DNA of 64,000 nt from Streptomyces antarcticus (GCF_026627255.1 NZ_JAPNLM010000001.1:745600-809599); one strand, 5' to 3'; shown: positions 41,342-50,879, counted from the stretch's first letter. Numbers and translations are program-made. Notes: a model not told the origin generated them from the letters alone.

Positions 41342-42574
41342 TCAGCCCGTCACCTTGTACCCCGCGCCGTGCAGGGACCGCGCGACCTCCGCGCAGTGCT
41401 CGGGGCCCTTCGTCTCCAGGTGCAGCTCCACCTCCACCTCGGTGAGCCCCAGCCGCGGGTCGGTCCGCACGTGACTCACGTCCAGCACGTTCGCGTCGGA
41501 GCCCGACAGCACGCCCAGCAGTCCGGCCAGGGCGCCCGGCCGGTCCGTCACGCGCAGCCGCAGCGACAGGTAGCGGCCCGCCGCCGCCATGCCGTGGCGC
41601 AGGATCCGCTGCAGCAGCAGCGGGTCCACGTTGCCGCCGGACAGCACGGCCACCACCGGGCCGTCGCCGTACCGCTCGGGCTCGCTCAGCAGGGCGGCGA
41701 CCGGGCTGCACCCGGCCGGCTCCACCACGAGCTTGGCCCGCTCCAGGCACAGCAGCAGGGCGCTGGAGAGCGCGTCCTCGGAGACCGTCCGCACGTCGTC
41801 GAGGAGCTCCCCGATGATTTTGAAGGGGACGTCGCCGGGGCGGCCGACCTTGATGCCGTCCGCCATCGTGCTGGGGTGGTCGATCGACACCGGGTGCCCC
41901 ACCTTGAGCGAGGGCGGGTACGCGGCCGCGCCGGCCGCCTGCACCCCGATGACCCGTACGTCCGGCCGCAGCGCCTTCACCGCGACCGCGATCCCGGCGG
42001 CGAGGCCGCCGCCGCCGATCCCGACGAGGATCGTGCGCACCTCGGGGCACTGCTCCAGGATCTCCAGGCCCACCGTGCCCTGGCCCGCGATGATGTCGCG
42101 GTGGTCGAAGGGGTGGATGAACACCGCCCCGGTGCGGTCCGCGTACTCCTGGGCGGCGGCCAGCGTCTCGTCCACCACCTCGCCGTACATGCGCACCTCG
42201 GCGCCGTACTCCTGGGTCGCGGCCACCTTCGGCAGCGGCGCCCCGACCGGCATGAACACCGTCGAGCGCACCCCGAGCAGGGAGGAGGCCAGCGCGACGC
42301 CCTGCGCGTGGTTGCCCGCGCTGGCCGCCACGACGCCGGCCGCGCGCTGCTCGGGGCGCAGGCCCGCGATGCGCACGTACGCCCCGCGCAGCTTGAAGGA
42401 GCCGGTCCGCTGGAGGTTCTCGCACTTGAAGTGGACCGGGGACCCGGTGAGCGAGGAGAGGTGCCGGCTGCCTTCCATCGCGGTGACCCGCGAGACGCCG
42501 GACAGCATCTTCTGCGCCCCCCGCACGTCGTCGAGGATGACCTGGGGAACGGGCTGGGGCACGCGGTAGTTCAT
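41342..42574 (-). CDS. ilvA: Threonine ammonia-lyase (biosynthetic/catabolic, ACT-containing)
   Basis: The 410-residue PLP enzyme deaminates threonine to 2-oxobutyrate, the first step to isoleucine. The PLP lysine is Lys61 in QRTGSFKLRGAY. The phosphate-binding loop is GIGGGGLAAG (about 192-201), and SGGNVD follows near 317. One C-terminal ACT-like regulatory domain (about 335-410, LRLRVTDRPGALAGLLG) fits the shorter threonine-dehydratase class. The divergent MarR gene lies 236 bases away. Confidence 0.93.
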   Translation of the reverse strand: MNYRVPQPVPQVILDDVRGAQKMLSGVSRVTAMEGSRHLSSLTGSPVHFKCENLQRTGSFKLRGAYVRIAGLRPEQRAAGVVAASAGNHAQGVALASSLLGVRSTVFMPVGAPLPKVAATQEYGAEVRMYGEVVDETLAAAQEYADRTGAVFIHPFDHRDIIAGQGTVGLEILEQCPEVRTILVGIGGGGLAAGIAVAVKALRPDVRVIGVQAAGAAAYPPSLKVGHPVSIDHPSTMADGIKVGRPGDVPFKIIGELLDDVRTVSEDALSSALLLCLERAKLVVEPAGCSPVAALLSEPERYGDGPVVAVLSGGNVDPLLLQRILRHGMAAAGRYLSLRLRVTDRPGALAGLLGVLSGSDANVLDVSHVRTDPRLGLTEVEVELHLETKGPEHCAEVARSLHGAGYKVTG

Positions 42575-42727
42575 GCCGCCAGTCTCGCAGTCCCCGCCCG
42601 GCCCGGCTCGGGCCGCCGGCCCCTGAGACGGCGGCCGGGGCGGGCCCGGGGTCGGACCGCCGCGAGAGGCGATATCCCGCCATCCGGGACGGGCCCGGAG
42701 CGGGCACGCGCACGGGCCGCACGAGTT

Positions 42728-42765
42728 CTCGTACGAGGCGTACAGGCCGCCGTACGGCCGCGTAC
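42728..42765. promoter_or_regulatory. GTAC-rich palindromes upstream of the MarR gene
   Basis: CTCGTACGAG (42728-42737) is a perfect palindrome. GTAC recurs at 42740, 42752 and 42762, at roughly helical-turn spacing, including GGCCGCCGTACGGCC. The cluster is 46-83 bases before the MarR start and could be an autoregulatory operator. Confidence 0.35.
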
Positions 42766-42810
42766 TCTGTCCCCCATCCTTGTCGGACCACGCGAAGAGA
42801 GCCCACGGCC

Positions 42811-43332
42811 ATGCCTTCCACCCCGGCCAATTCCGAGCTGCCCGCGGCGGCCGAAGCGCCCGCCGGAGGCGGTCTCCTCGACGCGCTCCAGCACCAGGTG
42901 GCGGTCTTCGCGCGCCGCGCCGAGCAGACCCGCCTGGGCGGCGTCGGCCAGGCGCGCAACTCGATGGACCGCGCCGCGTACCTGCTGCTGAACCGGCTCG
43001 ACCTGGAGGGCCCGATGGGCGTCAAGGCGCTCGCCGGCGGCATGGGCATCGACTCCTCGACCGTCACCCGGCAGGTCGCGCCGCTGGTCGACAGCGGCCT
43101 GGTCAAGCGGACCTCGCACCCGGAGGACGGGCGGGCCGTGGTGCTGGCGCTGTCCGCGCGCGGGCTGACGCGGCTGGAGGAGGTCCGCTCCTCGCGGCGC
43201 GAACTGATGGCGCGCGTGACGGACGGCTGGAGCGAGGACGAGCGCGAGTCCTTCACCGGGCTGCTGACCCGGTTCAACCTGTCGCTGTCGGAGCTGATGG
43301 CGGCCGTGTCCGACGCCGGTCCGGCGTCCTGA
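42811..43332 (+). CDS. MarR-family transcriptional regulator
   Basis: The 173-residue product has a winged helix at about 45-135 (YLLLNRLDLEGPMGVKALAGG, then DSSTVTRQVAPLVDSGLVKRTSHPEDGRAVVLALSARG split over helix and wing). The dimer helices lie at both ends. The wing Asp-Gly-Arg is intact. The ligand is unknown. The neighbouring divergent ilvA and the following sigma-like gene are candidate targets by position only. Confidence 0.9.
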   Translation: MPSTPANSELPAAAEAPAGGGLLDALQHQVAVFARRAEQTRLGGVGQARNSMDRAAYLLLNRLDLEGPMGVKALAGGMGIDSSTVTRQVAPLVDSGLVKRTSHPEDGRAVVLALSARGLTRLEEVRSSRRELMARVTDGWSEDERESFTGLLTRFNLSLSELMAAVSDAGPAS

Positions 43333-43391
43333 ACGGCTCGCTGCGTCCCACCTCTTGACCGGGGCGGTCCCGGTGCCCGCACTATGTCGCT

Positions 43392-43814
43392 ATGCGGGCG
43401 GTGGACCACCGGGCAGGCCCCTACGCGGAGTTCGAGGCCTTCGTCGCTGGCGCGGCGGGGCGGCTCCTGCACGTCGCGATCCTGCTGACCGGCGACGCCG
43501 AGTCGGCCCGGCGGCTGCTGGCGGGAGCACTGGCCCGTACGTACGCGGACTGGCGGCGGCTGCGCGGGGACGACCCGTACGACTTCACCCGCCAGGAGCT
43601 GTGCGCCGCCTTCGCGCGCACGGGCTGGCGCCACCACGGCGGCACGGGCCTGCTGGCCCGGCTGAGCCCGCTGGAGCGGCTCGTGCTGGTGCTGCGGGTG
43701 TACGAGGGGGTCGCCGACGAGGTCGCGGCGGCGCAGCTGGGGCTGCCGGTGGAACGGGTCCGGGTGCTGTGCAACCGGGCGGTGGCCGCGATGCGGTCCC
43801 GGGAGGCGGCGTGA
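43392..43814 (+). CDS. Sigma-70 family (ECF-like) RNA polymerase factor, short
   Basis: The 140-residue product resembles an ECF sigma factor. A region-2-like start (EFEAFVAGAAGRLLHVAILLTGDAESARRLL) and a region-4-like helix-turn-helix (LSPLERLVLVLRVYEGVADEVAAAQLGLPVERVRVLCNRAVAAM) are visible. The linker is short and region 2.4 is poorly conserved, so promoter recognition is uncertain. It overlaps the next gene by GTGA. Confidence 0.75.
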   Translation: MRAVDHRAGPYAEFEAFVAGAAGRLLHVAILLTGDAESARRLLAGALARTYADWRRLRGDDPYDFTRQELCAAFARTGWRHHGGTGLLARLSPLERLVLVLRVYEGVADEVAAAQLGLPVERVRVLCNRAVAAMRSREAA

Positions 43815-44065
43815 GCGGGTTCCCGGACCGGAAGGAAACGGAGGTCAGGCAGGCGCTGGAGGCCCCGTACCCGGTGATCCCGCCCGGCCTGGCGGCGGGG
43901 GCGGCGGCCCGTGGCGCCCGCATCATGCGGCGGCGCCGGGCCCTGCGACGCCTCGGCTGGGCCCTGCTCCTCGCGGCGGCGACGGCCTTCACGGTCTGGG
44001 CCTCCCTGACCCGCCCCTGGTCAGTCCCCCCAAGCGGCATCTCCCCACCCCTGGAAGGCTGGTAG
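43811..44065 (+). CDS. Small single-pass membrane protein, possible anti-sigma partner
   Basis: The GTG at 43811 overlaps the sigma-like gene's stop. The 84-residue product has a cytoplasmic N part (about 40 residues), an Arg-rich stretch (RRRRALRRLG), one membrane segment (about 50-65) and a short outer tail. Gene order and topology suit a membrane-bound partner of the sigma-like protein; no zinc anti-sigma motif is present. Confidence 0.6.
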   Translation: MSGFPDRKETEVRQALEAPYPVIPPGLAAGAAARGARIMRRRRALRRLGWALLLAAATAFTVWASLTRPWSVPPSGISPPLEGW

Positions 44066-44115
44066 CCCACAGCCCCGGCCCCGCCGGAAAACATCCATCC
44101 CTACCGGCAAAAATC

Positions 44116-44160
44116 AGCCCCGCCGGCGTTTGAGGCGCGGGGTCCGGGGCGGAGCCCCGG
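44116..44160. repeat. Streptomyces dispersed intergenic motif
   Basis: The stretch containing CCGGCGTTTGAGGCGCGGGG followed by TCCGGGGCGGAGCCCCG is a sequence I recognise as dispersed in many copies through Streptomyces intergenic regions. It includes a small hairpin. It lies in the 197-base gap between converging genes and may help terminate transcription. Confidence 0.5.
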
Positions 44161-44262
44161 GAGCGGCGCGGCACGCACGGACACGGGCCCCGCCCAGCGG
44201 GAGGCGGGAGGCGGAGGGCACCGGCAGCGACCGGCAAGCCCCCCGCCAGGGGCACGGCACGG

Positions 44263-45420
44263 CTAGCCCAGCGCCCGCACCAGGTCCGCCACCAGGTCAT
44301 CGGCGTTCTCGATGCCCACCGACAGGCGGATCAGGTCCGCCGGGACCTCCAGGGCCGAGCCGGCCACCGACGCGTGCGTCATGCGGCCCGGGTGCTCGAT
44401 CAGGGACTCGACGCCGCCCAGGGACTCGGCCAGCGTGAAGATCTCGGTGCGGCCGCACACCGCGACGGCCTCCTCCTCGCCGCCGGCGACCCGGAAGGAG
44501 ATCATCCCGCCGAAGTTCCGCATCTGCTTGGCGGCGACCTCGTGGCCCGGGTGCTCGGGCAGGCCCGGGTACAGGACCTGGGTGACCTTCGGGTGGCGGG
44601 CCAGCATCTCGACGACCTTGCCCGCGTTCTCCGCGTGCCGGTCCATGCGGACGGCCAGCGTCTTGATGCCGCGCAGCACGATCCACGAGTCGAAGGGGCC
44701 GGCCACCGCGCCCATGGCGTTCTGGTGGTAGAACAGCTCCTCGCCGAGCGCCGCGTCGGCGGTGACCAGGGCGCCGCCGACCACGTCGGAGTGCCCGCCC
44801 ATGTACTTGGTCAGCGAGTGCACGACGACGTCGGCGCCCAGGGCCAGCGGCTGCTGGAGGTAGGGCGAGGCGAAGGTGTTGTCGACGACCAGCTTGGCGC
44901 CGGCCGTGCGCGCGATGTCCGCGACCACGGCGATGTCGGTGATGCCGAGGAGCGGGTTGGAGGGGGTCTCGACCCAGATGACCTTCGTCTTCGGGGTCAG
45001 CGCCGCCCGCACCGAGTCCGGGTCGGAGGTGTCGGCCACCGACCACTCCACGCCCCAGCGGGAGACGACCTTCGCGAAGAGGCGGAAGGTTCCGCCGTAC
45101 GCGTCGTTCGGGATGACCACGTGGTCGCCCGGGGAGAGCAGCGTACGGAGCAGGCAGTCCTCGGCGGCGAGCCCGGACGCGAAGGCGAGGCCGCGCCGGC
45201 CGCCCTCGAGCGCCGCGAGGTTCTCCTCCAGCGCGGTGCGGGTCGGGTTGCCGCTGCGGCTGTACTCGTATCCGTCGCGCAGTCCGCCGACGCCGTCCTG
45301 CTTGTACGTGGATACCTGGTAGATCGGGGGCACGACCGCACCGGTCCGGGGGTCCGCCGTATTGCCCGCATGGATGGCGCGGGTCTCGAAGCTCTGGTGC
45401 TCGTGGCTGTGGTCGCTCAT
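44263..45420 (-). CDS. metB: Cystathionine gamma-synthase
   Basis: The 385-residue PLP enzyme of the Cys/Met metabolism family has an early FETRAIHAG and PPIYQVSTY, SRSGNPTR (about 53-60), and the PLP lysine in VVHSLTKYMGGHSD (about 203). The tail reads SLGGVESLIEHPGRMTHAS and LIRLSVGIE. It is expected to condense an activated homoserine with cysteine for methionine synthesis. A gamma-lyase role for the same fold cannot be excluded. It is divergent from the TPR-like gene at 45496. Confidence 0.9.
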   Translation of the reverse strand: MSDHSHEHQSFETRAIHAGNTADPRTGAVVPPIYQVSTYKQDGVGGLRDGYEYSRSGNPTRTALEENLAALEGGRRGLAFASGLAAEDCLLRTLLSPGDHVVIPNDAYGGTFRLFAKVVSRWGVEWSVADTSDPDSVRAALTPKTKVIWVETPSNPLLGITDIAVVADIARTAGAKLVVDNTFASPYLQQPLALGADVVVHSLTKYMGGHSDVVGGALVTADAALGEELFYHQNAMGAVAGPFDSWIVLRGIKTLAVRMDRHAENAGKVVEMLARHPKVTQVLYPGLPEHPGHEVAAKQMRNFGGMISFRVAGGEEEAVAVCGRTEIFTLAESLGGVESLIEHPGRMTHASVAGSALEVPADLIRLSVGIENADDLVADLVRALG

Positions 45421-45495
45421 GGTCCGATGCTATGCCCCGCCCGGGGGCACCCCCTCTATTGGCCTGTGCACCCCCCGGTCTGGTTCGCTTGGGAC

Positions 45496-46602
45496 ATGGA
45501 GATTTTGTGGTTGCTGTTCTCGATCGGCCTGCTCGTGGCCATCGTCGGCCCGTACATACGGCGCAAGCGCGGCGGCATCCGGCTGGCCGCGCCCGGCAGC
45601 CCCGACGCCGCGGACCCCGAGAACTACGGGTTCGCGCGGCAGGAGCAGCTCGACATCCGCGTCCCCGGGCCCGACCAGGACCTGATGGACGCCCTCGGCA
45701 ACGTGCAGCGCAGCGGAACGTGGCAGGCGGCGTCGGGGCTGCTGGCCGGCACCCCGAAGGAGGGCGAGCGGCGCTGGCAGCGCGTGCAGGCCTTCGGCGG
45801 CGCGGCGGCGCTGGAGCTCGTACAGCAGCCGGGGGCGGGCGCGCAGTGGCTGAAGGCCTGGCGGCTGGAGGCGGAGAAGGACGCGGGCGGCGCGCAGGTG
45901 CACGCCGAGCTGCTGGTGCAGCAGGCGTGGCGGCACTCGGGCGGGGTCGGTTCCGACGACCACCGCATCATCCTGGAGGAGGCGCGGGAGGCCTGCCGCA
46001 AGGCGGCGCTGCTGGCGCCGGGCGACCCGGTCCCGTACATCACGGAGCTGGCGATCGCGCGCGGTCTGGCCTATCCGGAGGCGGAGTTCGACGCGCTGTG
46101 GGCGAACGTCATCGACCGCGCGCCGGACCACATGGGCGCGCACATCGCGGCGCTGCACTACTGGGGCGAGAAGTGGCACGGCTCGCGGGAGAAGGCCGAC
46201 GCGTTCTCGCACGCGGCCGCGGCCCGCGCCCCGAAGGGCTCGCTGCTGGCGGCGCTGCCGCTGTTCGCGCTGTACGAGAACCTGCCGGACGTGGTCCTGG
46301 TCGGGAGCTTCTGGCAGAGCGCGGTCGTGACGCGGGCGGTGGAGGGCGCACTGTACGCGGTGCACACGGCGCGGCAGGACGACCCGATGCTGGCGCACGT
46401 ACGGCACCTGCTGCTGTCGTTCCTGGTCAGCATGGAGCGCTGGGCGGAGGCGATGGAGCAGGTGCGGCACGTGGACGGGTACGTGGGCGCCCTGCCGTGG
46501 TCGGCGACGCCGGACCCGGCGGCGTCGTACGCGGTGCACCGCGCCCTGGCCGTGGCGGGCTACGAGGCGAACGGCGGCTCCCCGGCGACCCTGCCGCACT
46601 GA
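45496..46602 (+). CDS. Membrane-anchored helical-repeat protein, function unknown
   Basis: The 368-residue product has one N-terminal membrane segment (residues 2-20, [19 protein letters not shown]). A long all-helical region with TPR-like features follows ([55 protein letters not shown]). Repeats of Trp and aromatic residues suggest helical hairpins for protein binding on the cytoplasmic side. I know it only as a conserved Streptomyces protein. Confidence 0.72.
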   Translation: MEILWLLFSIGLLVAIVGPYIRRKRGGIRLAAPGSPDAADPENYGFARQEQLDIRVPGPDQDLMDALGNVQRSGTWQAASGLLAGTPKEGERRWQRVQAFGGAAALELVQQPGAGAQWLKAWRLEAEKDAGGAQVHAELLVQQAWRHSGGVGSDDHRIILEEAREACRKAALLAPGDPVPYITELAIARGLAYPEAEFDALWANVIDRAPDHMGAHIAALHYWGEKWHGSREKADAFSHAAAARAPKGSLLAALPLFALYENLPDVVLVGSFWQSAVVTRAVEGALYAVHTARQDDPMLAHVRHLLLSFLVSMERWAEAMEQVRHVDGYVGALPWSATPDPAASYAVHRALAVAGYEANGGSPATLPH

Positions 46603-46693
46603 CGTGGGCCGCACTGACGCGGGCCGGGCGGGGGCGGGTGTCGGGAATCCCGGCCCGCCCTCGCCCGTTGACATTGCAACAAGGAGGGAATCC

Positions 46694-47356
46694 ATGTTCT
46701 CGTACCGCCGCACGCCCGAGCTCCCCACCCGCGAGGAGGCCCTCACGGGCCGCCCGGAGCCGCTGTTCGCCGTCCCCGGCCGCCACACCGTCCTCGGCAA
46801 CCCGCTCTCCGGGCCCTACCCCGCCGGTCTGGAGGTCGCCGACTTCGGGCTGGGCTGCTTCTGGGGCGCGGAGCGCAAGTTCTGGCAGACCCCGGGGGTG
46901 TGGACGACGCTCGCCGGATACCAGGGCGGTTTCACGGAGAACCCGACGTACGAGGAGGTGTGCTCGGGCCGTACCGGGCACACCGAGGTCGTCCGGGTGG
47001 TCTTCGACCCGTCGGCCGTCTCCTACGAGACCCTGCTGAAGCTGTTCTGGGAGTCCCACGACCCGACCCAGGGCTTCCGCCAGGGCAACGACGTCGGCAC
47101 CCAGTACCGCTCCGCCGTCTACACCCACTCCCCCGCCCACCAGGCGGCGGCCGAGGCCTCCCGCACGGCCTACCAGCAGGTCCTGACGGCCTCAGGACAC
47201 GGCCAGATCTCCACGGCGGTCCTCCCCGCCTCCGAGCGCCCCTTCTGGCCGGCGGAGGCGGGCCACCAGCAGTACCTGGACAAGAACCCGGGCGGCTACT
47301 GCGGCACCGGCGGCACGGGCGTCTCCTGCCCGATCGGCGTCATGGGCACCCCGTAA
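46694..47356 (+). CDS. msrA: Peptide-methionine (S)-S-oxide reductase
   Basis: The 220-residue enzyme repairs S-methionine sulfoxide with thioredoxin. The catalytic Cys55 lies in [32 protein letters not shown] and HDPTQ...[10 protein letters not shown] are intact, and the tail Cys ([14 protein letters not shown]) can serve as resolving residues. AAGGAGGGA lies 5 bases before the ATG. Confidence 0.96.
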   Translation: MFSYRRTPELPTREEALTGRPEPLFAVPGRHTVLGNPLSGPYPAGLEVADFGLGCFWGAERKFWQTPGVWTTLAGYQGGFTENPTYEEVCSGRTGHTEVVRVVFDPSAVSYETLLKLFWESHDPTQGFRQGNDVGTQYRSAVYTHSPAHQAAAEASRTAYQQVLTASGHGQISTAVLPASERPFWPAEAGHQQYLDKNPGGYCGTGGTGVSCPIGVMGTP

Positions 47357-47377
47357 CCCCTCGACGCCCCCCGGTTC

Positions 47378-47407
47378 CCGCGCCTCACCCGTTCGGGTGG
47401 GGCGCGG
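47378..47407 (+). terminator. Hairpin terminator after msrA
   Basis: A 13-bp stem, CCGCGCCTCACCC against GGGTGGGGCGCGG with one G-U pair, closes a GTTC tetraloop 21 bases after the msrA stop. Confidence 0.65.
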
Positions 47408-47516
47408 CCGTTCCGCTGGGTACGCTGGCGCCGGGGCCCAGAATCTCGCTCATGGGAGCAACCGTGACCAGCACCTCCGCCGCCGGCAGCCGCTGATCCC
47501 GCAGCCACCGGCCACC

Positions 47517-47819
47517 GTGACCGCGCTGCGGCAGGCCGTCGCACAGATCGCCCCCGCGGCTCTGCCCGCGTTCACCCGCGAACTGGACCATGCGGCGGAT
47601 CAGGCCCGGCAGGGGGCGGACCTCGGTCCGCTGCAGCGTTTCACCTCCCAGTGGGCGGCGTACGTTCACATCCGGCGCCAGCCGCGCCTGGCCGGTGAAC
47701 TCCGGCGCTGGGAGGCGGCAGCGACGACCGGCGACGCCGCGCAGGCCCTGCGCGCCGCCTCCGAGATCGGCAGGATCCTGGACGAGGCGCACGCCGCGCT
47801 CACCAGCGTCCGCCCGTGA
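47517..47819 (+). CDS. DUF6247-like antitoxin-type protein, start uncertain
   Basis: From the GTG at 47517 the frame gives about 100 residues: [40 protein letters not shown] and [14 protein letters not shown] recognise the Streptomyces DUF6247 pattern. The usual LIPQPP lead-in is in frame upstream, but the only good start, ATG at 47452 ([14 protein letters not shown]), is in another frame and stops at 47494-47496. An N-terminal frameshift is therefore likely. It is coupled (GTGA) to a truncated partner gene, the usual two-gene layout. Confidence 0.6.
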   Translation: MTALRQAVAQIAPAALPAFTRELDHAADQARQGADLGPLQRFTSQWAAYVHIRRQPRLAGELRRWEAAATTGDAAQALRAASEIGRILDEAHAALTSVRP

Positions 47820-47911
47820 GCGACGGCTGGCGCTGGGAGTACAGCCCTGATCACGCCCGTGTCGCAGGCGGCATTCCGGCCCACGTGGTCGACGAGGTCG
47901 AGCGCCTGGCG
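47816..47911 (+). pseudogene. Truncated partner of the DUF6247 gene (toxin-like)
   Basis: A GTG overlapping the DUF6247 stop opens [19 protein letters not shown] and continues to VVDEVERLA. These are the first about 30 residues of a small protein that normally follows DUF6247 genes and has a plasmid-addiction-toxin look. Near 47911 homology stops and the sequence becomes the antisense of a sulfatase gene, so the rest has been deleted. Confidence 0.6.
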
Positions 47912-47915
47912 ACCC

Positions 47916-48350
47916 GTGGTCGATGTAGCCGTAGAACTCCTCGAAGCCCCGCGCACCCGGATGGCTCGGCTGGTCCCCGGCCTCCGGGCCGAAGCCCCAC
48001 TTGCCGAACAGGCCCGTACGGTAGCCCCGCGCCCGGAGCACCTCCGCGAAGGTGTGGCCGGTGTGCAGCCCGGTCAGCAGCGCGGCCCGCGAGGGCGCGC
48101 AGACGGCTGCGGCGGCGTAGGCGTCGGTGAACCGGAGCCCCTGCGCGGCCAGTTGGTCGAGGCGCGGGGTCGCGATCAGCTTCTGGCCGTACGCGCCGAG
48201 GTCGCCGTAGCCCAGGTCGTCGGCCAGGATCACCACCAGGTTGGGCGGACCCGCCGAGGCGGCCGCGGGCGCCGCCGCCGGGAGCTGCGCGAGGGCGGCG
48301 AGGCCGGCGGCGGCCGCCGATCCGGCGAGGAAGTGTCGGCGGCTGGGCAT
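47916..48350 (-). pseudogene. Tat-exported sulfatase, 3' truncated
   Basis: The ATG at 48350 opens a twin-arginine signal ([19 protein letters not shown]). The sulfatase core start follows: [17 protein letters not shown] (metal Asp pair) and the formylglycine site [11 protein letters not shown] (about 84-94), then [11 protein letters not shown] (about 135-145). There homology ends, at a junction with the DUF6247-linked gene. About two thirds of a normal arylsulfatase is missing, so it cannot be active. Confidence 0.8.
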
Positions 48351-48514
48351 CTCGAACTTCTGGGCTGCGGGCGGGCGGTGAGGAGATCATCCGCGCGGCA
48401 GCCCTGCCGAGACCGTGCACGGGGCGTGAAAAGCGTGTGACACGCGCCCGCGGCGCCCGCCGTGGCCGCCCGTGGCTGCCGTTGCCGCCGCGCCCGCCGT
48501 GTGCCCCGCCGTGC

Positions 48515-49561
48515 TCAGATGGTCGACGTGTCGATCACGAAGCGGTAGCGCACGTCGCTCGCCACGACCCGTTCGTACGCCTCGTTGATCTGGTCGGCGC
48601 CGATCAGCTCGATCTCCGCCCCCAGCCCGTGCTCGGCGCAGAAGTCCAGCATCTCCTGCGTCTCGGGGATGCCGCCGATCATCGATCCGGCGAGGGTCTT
48701 GCGGCCGCCGATGACGGAGAACAGGTTCAGCGACACCGGCTCCTCCGGGGCGCCGACGTTCACGAACGCCCCGTCGACCTTGAGCAGCGCCAGGTAGGCG
48801 TCCAGCGGCAGGGGGGCCGACACGGTGGAAACGATCAGGTCGAAGCTGCCGGCCAGCTTCTCGAAGGTGGTCTCGTCACTCGTGGCGTAGTAGTGGGAGG
48901 CGCCCAGCTTCACCCCGTCCGCCTGCTTGCGCAGGGACTGCGACAGCACGGTGACCTCGGCGCCGAGCGCGTTCGCGATCTTCACGCCCATGTGGCCGAG
49001 GCCGCCGAGGCCGACGATGGCGACCTTCTTGCCGGGACCGGCACCCCAGTGCTTCAGCGGCGAGTACAGGGTGATGCCGGCGCACAGCAGCGGGGCGGCG
49101 ACGTCGAGGGCGACGCCCTCCGGGATCCGGAGCGTGTAGTTCTCGTCCACGACGATGTGCGTGGAGTAGCCGCCGTAGGTGGGCTCGCCGTTCTTGTCGA
49201 GGGCGTTGTACGTGCCGGTCATGCCCTTGACGCAGTACTGCTCCTGGCCGCGCAGGCAGTACGCGCACTCACGGCAGGAATCCACGAAACAGCCGACTCC
49301 GACGCGGTCGCCCACCGCGTGCTTCGTGACGCCGGGGCCGACCTCGGCGACGACGCCGGCGATCTCGTGGCCGGGGACCATCGGGAAGATCGCCTCGCCC
49401 CAGCCCTCGCGGGCCTGGTGGATGTCGGAGTGGCAGATGCCGGCGTACTTGATGTCGATGAGGACGTCGTGCTCGCCGACCGGGCGGCGCGGGACGGTGG
49501 TGCGCTCCAGCGGGGCCTTCGCGGCGGGGGCCGCGTAGGCGGAGACCTGGGTGACGGACAT
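48515..49561 (-). CDS. Zinc-dependent alcohol dehydrogenase (MDR superfamily)
   Basis: The 348-residue product has the catalytic zinc Cys in [10 protein letters not shown] (about 43-48), GHEIAG (about 64-69) and the structural zinc cysteines in [15 protein letters not shown] (about 95-109). The Rossmann loop is [11 protein letters not shown] (about 178-188). It resembles the NADP-dependent YahK/cinnamyl-alcohol-type enzymes that reduce aldehydes. The actual substrate is unknown. The divergent XRE gene at 49825 may regulate it. Confidence 0.9.
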   Translation of the reverse strand: MSVTQVSAYAAPAAKAPLERTTVPRRPVGEHDVLIDIKYAGICHSDIHQAREGWGEAIFPMVPGHEIAGVVAEVGPGVTKHAVGDRVGVGCFVDSCRECAYCLRGQEQYCVKGMTGTYNALDKNGEPTYGGYSTHIVVDENYTLRIPEGVALDVAAPLLCAGITLYSPLKHWGAGPGKKVAIVGLGGLGHMGVKIANALGAEVTVLSQSLRKQADGVKLGASHYYATSDETTFEKLAGSFDLIVSTVSAPLPLDAYLALLKVDGAFVNVGAPEEPVSLNLFSVIGGRKTLAGSMIGGIPETQEMLDFCAEHGLGAEIELIGADQINEAYERVVASDVRYRFVIDTSTI

Positions 49562-49824
49562 GGTGGGAGCTCCTCAGCGGTGACGCGGGTGGGGTGTGTG
49601 GTGCGACGCCGCGCCGCTCCGGCCGTACGTGCCGTTTCGTGCCGTACGTGCCGTGTCGGCGCCTCGCCGGACCGCGGCGGCGTCTGCGCCGCGGTACGCG
49701 GTCCAGCCTGCCCCGCCCGGCCGCGCCCACCCAGCCCCCTGTCCTGCCTAGGACTGCCGGACCTACCCCTGGCGGGGTCAGGATGGGGCCCGCGCCGCGG
49801 CCGCCGCCCGGAGATACTGGCGGT

Positions 49825-50754
49825 ATGGACCAGCTTGATCAGCGAGCCGAACTGGGCGAGTTCCTGCGCTCCCGCCGGGCCCGGCTGCGCCCCGAGGACG
49901 TGGGCCTGCCCGACTACGGCCGGCACCGGCGCGTCCCCGGGCTGCGCCGCGAGGAGCTGGCCCAGCTGGCGGGGGTCTCGGTCGCGTACTACACGCGGCT
50001 GGAGCAGGGCAACGGGCACAACGTGTCGGCGGAGGTCCTGGACGCGATCGCACGGGCACTGCGGCTGGACGACACGGAGTACACCCACCTGACCCACCTG
50101 GCCCGCCCCCGGACCCGCAAGCAGCGCAGCCGGTCGCACCGCCCCCAGCAGGTGCGGCCCGAGCTGCGCACGCTGATGGACGCCATGGACGGCGTACCCG
50201 CGTACCTGGTGGGGCGCCGGCAGGACGTCATCGCCTGGAACCGGCTGGCCGCGGCGGTCTTCGGGGACTTCGGGGCGCTGCCCACGCAGGAGCGCAACCT
50301 CGTGCGGCTGGTGTTCCTCGACCCGGCGACGGCCGAGCTGTACGCCGACTGGGAGTGCCGGGCGTGCGAGGTGGTGAGCAACCTGCGGATGTACGCGGGC
50401 CGGCACCCGGAGGACGAGCAGCTCTCCGCGCTCGTCGGTGAGCTGTCGGTGAAGAACGAGGAGTTCCGGCAGCTGTGGGCGGCGCACACGGTCGCCGCGG
50501 ACAAGACCCACGGGGTGAAGCGGCTGCGGCATCCGCTGGTGGGCGAACTGAGCCTGGCGTTCGAGACCCTGCGGCTGCCCGACGACGCGGAGCAGGCGCT
50601 GGTGGTCTTCCACCCCGCGCCCGGCTCCCCCTCGTCCGACGCCCTGCGGATGCTGTCGTCGTGGTCCGCGCCGTCCGCGGCCTCAACGCCCTCCGCACCG
50701 TCCGCGGCGGCGGAGTCGTCTCCCGCCCCGCCGCAGGCCCGCACCCAGGCGTAA
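49825..50754 (+). CDS. XRE-family regulator with MmyB-like ligand domain
   Basis: The 309-residue product has an HTH at about 8-75 (LGEFLRSRRARLRPEDVGLP, RRVPGLRREELAQLAGVSVAYYTRLEQG). The MmyB-like PAS-type domain at about 110-275 shows YLVGRRQDVIAWNRLAAAVFGDF and ERNLVRLVFLDP.A.ELY.DWE. The family senses fatty acids or other small ligands and often controls a divergent dehydrogenase, as the gene order suggests here. An Ala/Ser/Pro tail ends the protein. Confidence 0.9.
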   Translation: MDQLDQRAELGEFLRSRRARLRPEDVGLPDYGRHRRVPGLRREELAQLAGVSVAYYTRLEQGNGHNVSAEVLDAIARALRLDDTEYTHLTHLARPRTRKQRSRSHRPQQVRPELRTLMDAMDGVPAYLVGRRQDVIAWNRLAAAVFGDFGALPTQERNLVRLVFLDPATAELYADWECRACEVVSNLRMYAGRHPEDEQLSALVGELSVKNEEFRQLWAAHTVAADKTHGVKRLRHPLVGELSLAFETLRLPDDAEQALVVFHPAPGSPSSDALRMLSSWSAPSAASTPSAPSAAAESSPAPPQARTQA

Positions 50755-50815
50755 GCCGGGGGCCGGGGCCCGGGGTACGGGGCGCGGGGCGCGGGCGCAC
50801 GCCGCGCGCGAAGAA

Positions 50816-50852
50816 GCGGACGGCGGGGCCCTGGTCGGGCCCCGCCGTCCGC
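50816..50852. terminator. Strong bidirectional hairpin terminator
   Basis: A perfect 16-bp stem (GCGGACGGCGGGGCCC) with a 5-nt loop lies between the converging XRE and L,D-transpeptidase genes. Confidence 0.78.
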
Positions 50853-50879
50853 CGGGGTTCTCTCACGCGTGCCGGAAGG

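Noticed and set aside
47385..48350. Full 321-codon minus-strand frame as a complete sulfatase
   Set aside because: Homology ends at about residue 145; the rest is the antisense of the DUF6247 pair and lacks sulfatase motifs.
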